Shown piece by piece: positions 25,122-32,314 of a stretch of 32,324 nucleotides of DNA. Under the pieces are notes generated by a model that was given only the letters and a program-made list of their open reading frames with translations, was not told the origin of the DNA and ran no database searches. Numbering within the stretch: the stretch's first letter is position 1; each line of letters opens with the position of its first letter. The DNA comes from Ignavibacteriota bacterium. Its GTDB lineage: Bacteria; Bacteroidota; Ignavibacteria; UBA10030. The position numbers were made by a program, and so were the translations under genes. The stretch lies in NCBI GenBank assembly GCA_003142475.1, contig PLMK01000054.1:11880-44203 (forward strand), in the 5' to 3' direction.

Positions 25122-26017
25122 CTGGGTTTGATATCGATCCTATTGCCTGAAACTAAGACATTATAGCTTGTTCCAAGCAAATATGTTTGTAATGAGGTCT
25201 TCAATAAATCTACACTTTTTGGATAAATGCTAATTGCTGAATCTGGAATCAAAATAAAACTCGGGGACTCCGCATTCGGATCTGAGTACCACTGAGGAGC
25301 TGTCAGCCGTTTGCCGGATTCCCTGTTTAACATTGCATATAATTGTGCAAGTGTTTGATTTACCTGTTGAACCCGTCCGTAAATCCGTTCATGCAATGCT
25401 AATGAAATTTCTGATTGCGCCGCTGTCATATGAACAACCTTCCACAAACTTCCTTCCCCCGTGCTGGAGGTTCTGATCCAGCCGAACGCAGGGTCTTTTC
25501 CAATACGTTTTAAGTACAAGGATCCGTCATTCTCAAAATACCGAATACAATGGTCACCGGCCGTCAAAGAGTTCCGGCTTCCATCTGCAGAACTCTGGAA
25601 AATAATTTTGCGTGATACAAGAATGCTAATTGTATCTTGAAGAAAAGTTTTGCGTTTATATACCTTAACCATTCCCAACTTGTCCCATCCTACCAGTTTT
25701 CCGCTATCGTCGTTGAGCAAAAAGTAAATATTACCATCAACATCTATCTTTATGCAGCTTGTAAGTCCGTCACTTAAAACATCGTGGGTGTTGAGAATTT
25801 TCATAGGAATAAATGGTTGAAACATAGCGAGCTGTGATGAAGCCAGTGATTGCTGGAAAGCATCATACGCTGTGAGATAACGAGGCTTTTCAATGATAAC
25901 AACATCAAATGTTTGGGAGATTACAGGTGTGATAAAAATAGCGGTGAGTAAGATAGTCCAAATTAAAAAAGCTAAGGGGCGGCGCCATATACCGCCCCGA
26001 CAATAACGCCTCTTCAT
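25118..26017 (-). CDS. Exported protein of unknown function in the ABC-type operon
   Basis: A 299-residue protein with a basic N-terminus and hydrophobic signal (about 15-33, ending ISQ), so probably periplasmic. I chose the ATG at 26017 because it forms TAATG with the upstream stop; an in-frame ATG seven codons earlier would overlap that gene by 22 bases. The mature part is mostly beta-strand-like, with GNIYFLLNDDSGKLVGWDKLGMVKVYKR reminiscent of a small SH3-like or beta-propeller segment, and a C-terminal PQWYSDPNAESPSFILIPDSAISIYP. I do not recognise a family. Tight coupling on both sides (TAATG and ATGA) argues that it is a functional component of the transporter rather than a passenger. 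Confidence 0.7.
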   Translation of the reverse strand: MKRRYCRGGIWRRPLAFLIWTILLTAIFITPVISQTFDVVIIEKPRYLTAYDAFQQSLASSQLAMFQPFIPMKILNTHDVLSDGLTSCIKIDVDGNIYFLLNDDSGKLVGWDKLGMVKVYKRKTFLQDTISILVSRKIIFQSSADGSRNSLTAGDHCIRYFENDGSLYLKRIGKDPAFGWIRTSSTGEGSLWKVVHMTAAQSEISLALHERIYGRVQQVNQTLAQLYAMLNRESGKRLTAPQWYSDPNAESPSFILIPDSAISIYPKSVDLLKTSLQTYLLGTSYNVLVSGNRIDIKPR

Positions 26018-27741
26018 TACTTCTGAGACTCTTTCCATTTCTTCAGAGTTGACAATTGCGATGCAACGCCGTATAAATCGATGCTGGTGCTGTCAAACTG
26101 GGTACTGAAGTAAGCCATGGATGGCAACGAGAAAAGCCATGTTCCGAGAGCCATGCGATTTTCATCAGCGGTGACACGTCGGGCAAATTCTTGCTTGTCA
26201 CCCACTTCATGAGTGGACATAAAATTAAACATATCGTCTAAAAAGAGATTAATATCTTGTTTCTCTGCAACGTTCACACTTGCATCGAGGTTAAGGAAAT
26301 TGTGGTTTGCCCGAAACGAATTCGGGTTCACTGTTAGTTCTCCTTTATCATTCGGCACAGTTTGCAGATTGACTTTGTAGGTTTCCAGGTCTGGTTCCCG
26401 GAGGAAAATGCTGTACAGATCAAATAGGAAATTGCTGCGATAACCACTGACAGCTATTAAAAGTGCATCGTAATCACACCGTTTTATATCATCATTTTGT
26501 ACGGCTGTTGCTTTCACCCGTCCTTGTGTAATTGTCCGGTCATTCAGGATGTCGATTAAATCGGAATATTCTTCGCGGTAACCATAATTCAAGCATGCTT
26601 TAATACGAATTGTGTCCGGCAAAACTGATAAATTCGGTGGATTGTTGTCATGGATACGATCGACTATTGTGTCCTGGACGTAGTACGATGAGGTCGGGAA
26701 TACGATGTCATTCAGTAAATCAGTGTAGTTATCATGATTTCCTTTGAAATTAATCGTATGACGCTGTTGTTCAGTACCAACTTTGAAAAATCGGTCCACA
26801 ATTATTTTATTGTTCAGCAGTCTCCGCAGCTCGATTCGCTGTTCCCTATTCAGACGCTGACAGTTGAACAATACGGCGAAGAAAGTTGAACTCACATTTG
26901 ATTTCACAAAGAATTCTTTTTGTTCCTGAAGAATTGGAGACAAGCTGCCGAACGGCGTTTCGAGCAGTACATTTATGTTACCGTTTCGGAGCTCGGTTGT
27001 AAAGGTGCTATTGTCGACATATGGGATTAGGTGAACTTTATTGATTGCCGCACCGCCATTTGGAATACCAAAGAAGCGAATGATATTTTCATAATCAGTG
27101 ACTTTCATATAGGGCGTCGTGCCGACTGAATATGTCAGTGCATTCATATCGGAATTGTCAGGAAGAATTTTAAAGGATAAAATCTCTTTGATGTCGGATT
27201 CGATCCATATTCGATTTCCACGAAACTTAAAATTGATTTCATTTCGATCATTTGGCCCTTCGAAATCCATTACAGGAAGTGCCTGGCCCACGAGAATGTA
27301 ATCGGGCGAAAGGCTTCCGAGGCTCTGAATTCGTTTCAGCGTAAATGCAAGATCCTTTGCCGTAAATTCATGCGCTTTCTTTTTTTCAATTGTTACATCC
27401 TTACCATCGACAAACGCCTGGTACGAATCGTGCCAATACCGTCCGGATTTCAAGCGAATGGTGACAATATCGTTATTTATACCAACGAATTCCCCAAGTC
27501 CATCCTCGAAGATAACTCCGCTTGGAGTAGCAGTAAGATTGAACAAACCATCAAAAATAACATCGTCGAGTTTATCAGCCATTGCATTTGAGCTTGGAAG
27601 ATGGGGATCAATTGCCGGTTTCTGATGTGCAATATATGGAAATGCCACTGTATCCTTCAATGAAGGACGAGTCAGAAAGTACCAGAGACCGCCGGCAAGA
27701 ACAACGACAATTGCAGCACCGATGATGATTTTCTTTTTCAT
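26017..27741 (-). CDS. Membrane-anchored family-5-like solute-binding protein
   Basis: A 574-residue protein resembling extracellular solute-binding family 5 (peptide/nickel binding). An N-terminal helix (about 4-24) has no lipobox or clear signal cleavage site, so it probably stays anchored in the inner membrane. Family-like elements are AIDPHLPSSNAMADKLDDVIFDGLFNLTATPSG (start of lobe 1), IVTIRLKSGRYWHDS, FTAKDLAFTLKRIQS, and later TTPYMKVTDYENIIRF...INKVHLIPYVDNSTFTTELRNGNINVLLETP. This matches the canonical pattern of 'D.L.y.LR..vkwhDG..ftA.Dv.ftl' with replacements. It probably captures a peptide or similar substrate for the permeases downstream. The nature of the ligand cannot be read from the sequence. 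Confidence 0.82.
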   Translation of the reverse strand: MKKKIIIGAAIVVVLAGGLWYFLTRPSLKDTVAFPYIAHQKPAIDPHLPSSNAMADKLDDVIFDGLFNLTATPSGVIFEDGLGEFVGINNDIVTIRLKSGRYWHDSYQAFVDGKDVTIEKKKAHEFTAKDLAFTLKRIQSLGSLSPDYILVGQALPVMDFEGPNDRNEINFKFRGNRIWIESDIKEILSFKILPDNSDMNALTYSVGTTPYMKVTDYENIIRFFGIPNGGAAINKVHLIPYVDNSTFTTELRNGNINVLLETPFGSLSPILQEQKEFFVKSNVSSTFFAVLFNCQRLNREQRIELRRLLNNKIIVDRFFKVGTEQQRHTINFKGNHDNYTDLLNDIVFPTSSYYVQDTIVDRIHDNNPPNLSVLPDTIRIKACLNYGYREEYSDLIDILNDRTITQGRVKATAVQNDDIKRCDYDALLIAVSGYRSNFLFDLYSIFLREPDLETYKVNLQTVPNDKGELTVNPNSFRANHNFLNLDASVNVAEKQDINLFLDDMFNFMSTHEVGDKQEFARRVTADENRMALGTWLFSLPSMAYFSTQFDSTSIDLYGVASQLSTLKKWKESQK

Positions 27742-27767
27742 AGTAGAAGCCGTTTAATAATGAGAGA

Positions 27768-30137
27768 TCAGTTTTTACGGATGATCGGTACTTGAGCCAT
27801 CACGCTAACTTCAAACAACTGGAACGAAGGATAATTGAATTGTACCTCAATGATATTTTCGCCGTCTTTCGATATTTCAACCGGCGTAATTTGTGCTTCA
27901 TAGTTGTTGTCTTTTGACGGTGCGGTTATGCGCATATGTCCTTCGGTTTTTACGACCTTCTTGTTTAAAAGTATCTGCGTGAACCACTGTTTATTCCCAG
28001 CTTTATCTGCAATCGCCGCCGGCACTTTGATGTTGATATCATAAACGGGGAACTTCGCCTCCGACGGGATTTTTACGTTGATGCGGAAGAGATATTCGTT
28101 GGACGACTTTGCCTCTTCGTTTACAGGAATGACCAGCATGCGCCTGTACTCTTTCGGTTTTATGAGCGGCTTTGCAATCAAGGGGTCACATTCATCGATA
28201 ATATTACGAATCGATTTGTCCTGTCCTTTATAGAATTTTGCATGTACAAGAATCGCATGAGCCTTTTCGACACCGTGATCCCGCGGCGCTTGGGTCAGCT
28301 CCCGGTAAATAATGCGGATAGCTGCTTCAGGAAAACGAAGCGTTTTGACCTCATTGAGGTACGCCTGGATCGTGCGACGTTTTTGATTCACCTGCCCCTG
28401 AGATTCAAAACTGAATGTCAATGTATAAACGGGAAGGAACGATGAGTCAGCATATAATGCCGTGACATTATTAATAGTTGTCTCGTTCTTTTTTGCAAAC
28501 GCATCTACGCGTTCAAATGAAAGTTTTTTAACGCGCTCATACAGATCCGATTCAAGTGACTGGACTGTTTGAAATTTCTTCGATGAAATTTGTGATGGAC
28601 TAAAGTAATTCAGATCGTTGAACAGGACAGAGAGACCATCCTCAGTTCCCTTCCAATCTTGCGCATCAAGTTGTCCACGAATCTTGTCCGCCTGACTTTT
28701 CAACAGCAATGCGTCGACATCGGAATAATGTGCAACGACGAAAGTCATATCTCGATTTGCCCTGAGGATCTGAATTATCCCTATGTAATCTTTCTGGGGC
28801 CGGAGTGCATTAATCTGTTGAACTATTCCGGCAGCCACTCGGAATTGAGACTCTCGTTGATCTATCTTCAGCGTAACGTCTTGCAAACCCGCGTTTACGA
28901 GTGTGGTACTCTTCAGATACTTGAATTGTTCGAACCTGCTAAGCTCATTCTCCGGATTCGTAATCTTCGCCTTGTCTAACTTCGAAATCAATTCAGGATA
29001 ATACGAATTCTCAGGCCATGGCGTCTTTTGCTGCATTGCAGAAGTCACAGCCTCATACGTTGTTTCCGCATCCCTTACTCCCTTCGCCAGCACATTGAAT
29101 TCGTTCACATAAGTGCGCACATGTATCAGATCAATCGGCAACTGCTGACCGCAGGCAATGAATAATTTTTCCACGTCCCTTATCGGGGGCTTCAACTCGA
29201 TATCAGAGATATCGTTTTTCGCTCTTAACTGAGCTTCATACGAAGGGAGTGCCTCCTCAAGACGACGCAGAAAAACGTTTTTCAAATATTCTACAATAGG
29301 CGAGCGGAACCGGTTCTTCTGATTAAGGAACTGTTCAAATTCCTGGGATCGATTCATAAAGGCGATGAAATTGCCCTTTGTTTCGCTTTCCTTTTGGAGT
29401 ATTGAAAGTACGACATCATAATCAGACTGAAATTGAATTTCGCTTCTAGTGTCATTTCCTAGGCCGACATACCGCTGGTACATCGTATCGTGCGAAGTGG
29501 CGATATTTGCAGGGAAGACTTTCTCTAATTTAACAAGTTCACTGTTCATAGCCGATAACGATTTGTTTTTTACCTGAAGCTTTTGCTGTTCCGTTGCGGC
29601 ATCGAAAGCAATAAAATTAAATTGAGGACCCATCGCTTCATAGGCATGCCTGTCAACACTATTGTCGACAAGTGTACGCCGGTACAGATCATACTTATTC
29701 TCGACAGTATAACGCCACTGCGGCACATATCGATAACGTATACTCAACGGGGCATCCTGGTACACAGTGTCTATGACCCAATAGTAGAAAGAGATCGATG
29801 TGTCAATCACAAAAACACTGACGCTGTCTTGATCTACAGCCTCATCAACGATCGGGAGAATCGGCGATTTACCGTCATTGAACGTTGTTGTACAATAGTT
29901 ATGAACCATTCGTTTAGCGCTTGTTTGCAACACCAGGTAGAAATGAGCATCCAGCGGCCCTGGAAACTTTATGAAATATTTATTGCCTTTCTTGAGAAAA
30001 AAATTCTCTTTGTCGTTGCGAAGTTCGATGAAGCCTCGTTCGGCAGGCTGAAGCGGAGGAGCCGGCTCCAATTCTTTGAAAGAGGCACAACCACCGAGGA
30101 TGAAAAGAATAAAAGGAATTGCTGAATGAATTCTCAT
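27768..30137 (-). CDS. Large outer-membrane-type lipoprotein of unknown function
   Basis: A 789-residue protein with a lipobox: basic start, hydrophobic stretch FILFILGG and lipidated Cys17 (LGGC), then Ala, which allows transport to the outer membrane. The next ~150 residues look like beta strands. The middle (about 180-560) is long and mainly helical with many charged residues (coiled-coil-like), and the C-terminus (about 640-789) again looks like beta-sandwich sequence (VKIPSEAKFPVYDINIKVPAA; ENIIEVQFNYPSFQLFEVSV). I know no family for it. As the first gene of the operon, 26 bases before the solute-binding protein, it could be a periplasm-spanning or surface partner of the transporter. That function is not shown. 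Confidence 0.78.
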   Translation of the reverse strand: MRIHSAIPFILFILGGCASFKELEPAPPLQPAERGFIELRNDKENFFLKKGNKYFIKFPGPLDAHFYLVLQTSAKRMVHNYCTTTFNDGKSPILPIVDEAVDQDSVSVFVIDTSISFYYWVIDTVYQDAPLSIRYRYVPQWRYTVENKYDLYRRTLVDNSVDRHAYEAMGPQFNFIAFDAATEQQKLQVKNKSLSAMNSELVKLEKVFPANIATSHDTMYQRYVGLGNDTRSEIQFQSDYDVVLSILQKESETKGNFIAFMNRSQEFEQFLNQKNRFRSPIVEYLKNVFLRRLEEALPSYEAQLRAKNDISDIELKPPIRDVEKLFIACGQQLPIDLIHVRTYVNEFNVLAKGVRDAETTYEAVTSAMQQKTPWPENSYYPELISKLDKAKITNPENELSRFEQFKYLKSTTLVNAGLQDVTLKIDQRESQFRVAAGIVQQINALRPQKDYIGIIQILRANRDMTFVVAHYSDVDALLLKSQADKIRGQLDAQDWKGTEDGLSVLFNDLNYFSPSQISSKKFQTVQSLESDLYERVKKLSFERVDAFAKKNETTINNVTALYADSSFLPVYTLTFSFESQGQVNQKRRTIQAYLNEVKTLRFPEAAIRIIYRELTQAPRDHGVEKAHAILVHAKFYKGQDKSIRNIIDECDPLIAKPLIKPKEYRRMLVIPVNEEAKSSNEYLFRINVKIPSEAKFPVYDINIKVPAAIADKAGNKQWFTQILLNKKVVKTEGHMRITAPSKDNNYEAQITPVEISKDGENIIEVQFNYPSFQLFEVSVMAQVPIIRKN

Positions 30138-30271
30138 AAGAATTACTACCTTTTAGTTATTATTTTCGTTCTAATATACATAATTTACATCAGATTTCAA
30201 GTTTGACTTTCTTTATAGTAATTTTTCCAACGTTTGTTCACATCTATAAATACTTGTAATGCAGAGTCAAG

Positions 30272-30322
30272 AGTTGCTCTATATTCACCTCACATCTGCT
30301 AATGTGGGGACACAGAGCAATT
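30272..30322. other. Two-part hairpin upstream of the lipoprotein operon
   Basis: Outer arms AGTTGCTCT (30272-30280) and AGAGCAATT (30314-30322) pair at eight of nine positions. Inner arms CCTCACAT (30288-30295) and ATGTGGGG (30302-30309) pair with one T-G wobble around a six-base loop. No T-run follows, so it is not a clear terminator. It lies 135 bp upstream of the lipoprotein start and could be a regulatory leader or chance. Confidence 0.3.
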
Positions 30323-30541
30323 CTTCTAAAATAGGGAATTCATTTTTTCTATCAAGTGCGTCGCGTGTCCTCGCTATAAGGTCTAAGGAAGAATCCTAAT
30401 CGATGAAAACTGATTGGATTTATAGTTTTAAAGGATTATAAAATGATTCGGATATGGCATCCATTTCCCTGTTCACGGACCATAATAATGACCACAGTTC
30501 TAGAATCTGAAAACAAATTGCAGACAGAATTGCGTACAAAT

Positions 30542-30575
30542 AAAAAAGGGTATCTGAAATCATCAGACACCCTTT
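30542..30575 (-). terminator. Terminator after the tRNA-Phe-like sequence
   Basis: On the minus strand a 13-bp stem (30575-30563 with 30557-30545, one G-T pair) with a short loop runs into a T-run (A-run at 30542-30547 on the plus strand). It lies directly downstream of the tRNA-like sequence on the same strand. Confidence 0.75.
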
Positions 30576-30578
30576 AAG

Positions 30579-30634
30579 TGGACAGGGAGGGAATTGAACC
30601 CCCGACACATGGATTTTCAGTCCCACCCTGCACC
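30579..30634 (-). pseudogene. tRNA-Phe(GAA)-like pseudogene lacking the D arm
   Basis: Read on the minus strand it ends with a standard tRNA 3' half: anticodon loop CTGAAAA (anticodon GAA, Phe), variable loop GTGTC, T arm GGGGG/TTCAATT/CCCTC, acceptor strand CCTGTCC and A73, with no encoded CCA. The 5' side reads GGTGCAGG, which can pair with the acceptor strand at six of seven positions, but the ~18 bases of the D arm are missing and the first two anticodon-stem pairs are mismatched. At 56 bases instead of ~73 it should not be a working tRNA. It keeps its own promoter-like boxes upstream and a terminator downstream, so it may still be transcribed. Confidence 0.6.
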
Positions 30635-30725
30635 TAAATTCTATCGAATTCGAAAAGAATTCGATACCTTTTTTACCACTTCAGCACTTAGTGTTAGCAC
30701 ACTGTTAGCAGATGAATTGTGGATG

Positions 30726-30754
30726 AGTATAATAATTCATTCATAATTTGTCAA
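30726..30754 (-). promoter_or_regulatory. Near-consensus sigma-70-type promoter for the tRNA-like unit
   Basis: On the minus strand TTGACA (30754-30749) and TATACT (30731-30726) are separated by exactly 17 bases. The predicted start, near 30719, would give a ~175-base RNA running through the repeat to the terminator at 30542-30575. Copy 1 has no equivalent. Confidence 0.65.
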
Positions 30755-30963
30755 GTACAGAAAATAAATTATAATCTCATTTACCCTTTTGTCGTGAAAA
30801 GGAAAATATATTCATTTACTTCCCCTCGTCGAGAAATGACACACAATTAGCAAATGACAGGTGAAACGCATTAATCTTTAAAAGAGTTTTCGTAAAACTG
30901 AAATATCAATAATTCTGGTTAGAAGCTTCTATCTCCTACCATCGTATTTTTCCAAGGAAGGAT

Positions 30964-31002
30964 ATAATCTGCAGATCGTGGGTTCGAATCCCGTCAGCTT
31001 GA
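30964..31002 (+). pseudogene. tRNA 3'-half fragment (anticodon probably CAT-type)
   Basis: The plus strand reads ATAATCTGC, then AGATC (variable loop), then a T arm GTGGG/TTCGAAT/CCCGT, acceptor strand CAGCTTG and A73. The lengths fit the tRNA 3' half exactly. The end of the anticodon loop (ATAA) suggests a CAT anticodon (Met/Ile type), but the base before it has changed and no 5' half is present. Such fragments mark junctions of elements inserted in tRNA genes. It ends eight bases before the inverted repeat at 31010. Confidence 0.5.
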
Positions 31003-31009
31003 GCGCCTA

Positions 31010-31023
31010 GTTAGGTTGCGCCA
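31010..31023 (+). repeat. Left 14-bp inverted repeat, integron core-site-like
   Basis: GTTAGGTTGCGCCA, the perfect inverse of 32301-32314. On the minus strand this end reads ACCTAAC followed by TAGGCGCTCAAGCTGACG, which fits an attC inverse core site (RYYYAAC) and its left-arm CTCAAG sequence. The rest of a normal attC is not visible; the tRNA fragment begins instead. Confidence 0.5.
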
Positions 31024-31030
31024 AATAGAT

Positions 31031-32298
31031 TTAATATTTTCTTTCAATTTTTCTTGCTAAAAGAAATACAAATAAAGCAAGTGTGATGTATCCAAAGACA
31101 ACTTCGCAAATTATTATAAATTGGCCGAGTAGATTAACTGGTTTGATTCCTTCTAAACCAATTGAAGTTAGAATCAAAGTACTGTTATAAAAAACATTCA
31201 TAAATCCTTCATCAAGTCCGTGGAAACTATTATTAAAACAAATATACGACAATGTAAATAAGGTATTAGCTATAAGTGCAAAGAGACCTAATGCACTATA
31301 AGAAGACCAATGCTTTGTCGACAGAACTACAAAGAGAAATGCAAATCTCTCGCGTAAAGGACTACTTGGTAAATGATCAATTCTTTGCATTGTATGCTGG
31401 TACCAGAGAATATATTCTTTAAGGGCTCTAGTTTCTGGTAAAGTCATCTCATTAGTCGGATTATTAGCAAATCCAGTGTGATTAGCTAATTGCTGGCTTA
31501 TACTAGTTTGATTACCAATCCGAAAAAAACGTATTAGAGCCTGTTTGACTAGGAATAGATATGAAACTTGAGAATAAATAAATGGTTGACTAAGACATTT
31601 ATCGCCAAGTGGATGAATACCGTAGACTCCTGCCCCTGTCATATTTGCGTTATTGAAATATGATCCCTTCTTTACATGTATGTTGCTCAATCGTGCATTG
31701 CAAAATGAGGCGCCTATAAAATCGGTGTTTATCAGATCAACTTGCCAGATTACTGCGTTATCAAGGATCGCATGTCCAAAGCAAATGTTAATAAGTCGGC
31801 AATTACTTAGTCTGATCCCTGATAAATCTATTCCAATCAGATCAACTTGTCCTCCAATTCTACTCGTTTTAAATGAATAAACGAATTCTTTGATAGTCCA
31901 AGAACGATTTTGAAAGTTGAATGAAAAATCACTGAAATCAATAATCGCATAGAAATCATCAAGATTGATTCTAACTTTTTCTTCCCACTCAGGATCATCC
32001 ATCATGAGCGAATGAGTAGATACGAATTTTTCAGTAACTTCTTTCTCCTTGTCTCCGATTTTTTTCGCAACATAATTTAGAATTGCATTCCTACATTCAA
32101 TTCCCATAAGTGATTTCCATCGAACCATATTTGCAAATTCATCGCTATGCACACTCGGCCCATAGATCAATGGATCAATTTTAGCTCTATTGGTAAAGTA
32201 GAAATCAGAGACATTTATATCTGTCTTATATCCATTTTGAATAAGGATTCTATTAGAGGATAATTAACCAATGGTATATTTTTATGTTTTCTAAACAT
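31031..32298 (-). pseudogene. Frameshifted pentapeptide-repeat / two-helix channel-like protein gene, possible integron cassette
   Basis: From the ATG at 32298 a reading frame runs 28 codons, then stops. Moving by one base at the four-T run (32235-32238 on the plus strand) restores one continuous protein of about 421 residues down to the stop at 31031, with good coding sequence on both sides (ESLFK | NGYKTDINVSDFYFTNRAKIDP). A one-base loss in the A-run of the coding strand explains this. The middle (about 120-215) has pentapeptide repeats (DLSGIRLSNCRLINI, DLINTDFIGASFCNARL). The C-terminus has two membrane helices around a pore-like STLILTSIGLEGIKPVNLLGQ, as in K+ channels, but the selectivity filter TVGYG is replaced by TSIGLEG. 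The start codon is three bases from the right inverted repeat, as in integron cassettes. A start at the TTG at 32170 would give a 379-residue form. Confidence 0.7.
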
Positions 32299-32300
32299 GA

Positions 32301-32314
32301 TGGCGCAACCTAAC
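32301..32314 (-). repeat. Right 14-bp inverted repeat, integron core-site-like
   Basis: On the minus strand GTTAGGTTGCGCCA preceded by GGTCC. GTTAGGT fits the core site GTTRRRY that begins every integron cassette, and the gene's ATG follows after only two more bases. The attC arm that should precede it runs past the window edge. Confidence 0.5.

Larger units (their letters stand above)
30468..30721. repeat. Direct repeat copy 2, with D-armless tRNA-Phe-like unit and terminator
   Basis: The better preserved copy of the repeat at 6143-6373, about 24.3 kb away in the same orientation. In order along the plus strand it holds a terminator hairpin, a tRNA-Phe-like sequence (minus strand), a perfect 10-bp inverted repeat with a GAAAA loop (30642-30666), a 20-bp segment missing from copy 1 (30663-30682), and two TGTTAGCA direct repeats (30692-30699 and 30703-30710). 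Repeats of this kind next to tRNA 3' ends resemble attachment sites of tRNA-targeting integrative elements. No integrase gene lies in the window. Confidence 0.85.
30138..31030. other. 0.9 kb intergenic region with repeat copy 2, tRNA remnants and a promoter
   Basis: No believable protein gene; a minus-strand frame at 30420-30626 runs through the tRNA-like repeat and is chance. It contains a hairpin (30272-30322), direct repeat copy 2 (30468-30721), a promoter-like pair of boxes (30726-30754) and a tRNA 3' fragment next to the inverted repeat at 31010. About 30760-30960 holds nothing I recognise. Confidence 0.6.

Noticed and set aside
30420-30626. 68-codon minus-strand frame overlapping repeat copy 2
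   Set aside because: It reads through a tRNA-like sequence and a terminator, so it cannot be a conserved protein.
30542-30754. tmRNA gene
   Set aside because: Only the T arm and acceptor end resemble tmRNA; the anticodon arm with GAA and the 5-base variable loop fit tRNA-Phe, and no tag-peptide frame or alanine-type acceptor is present.
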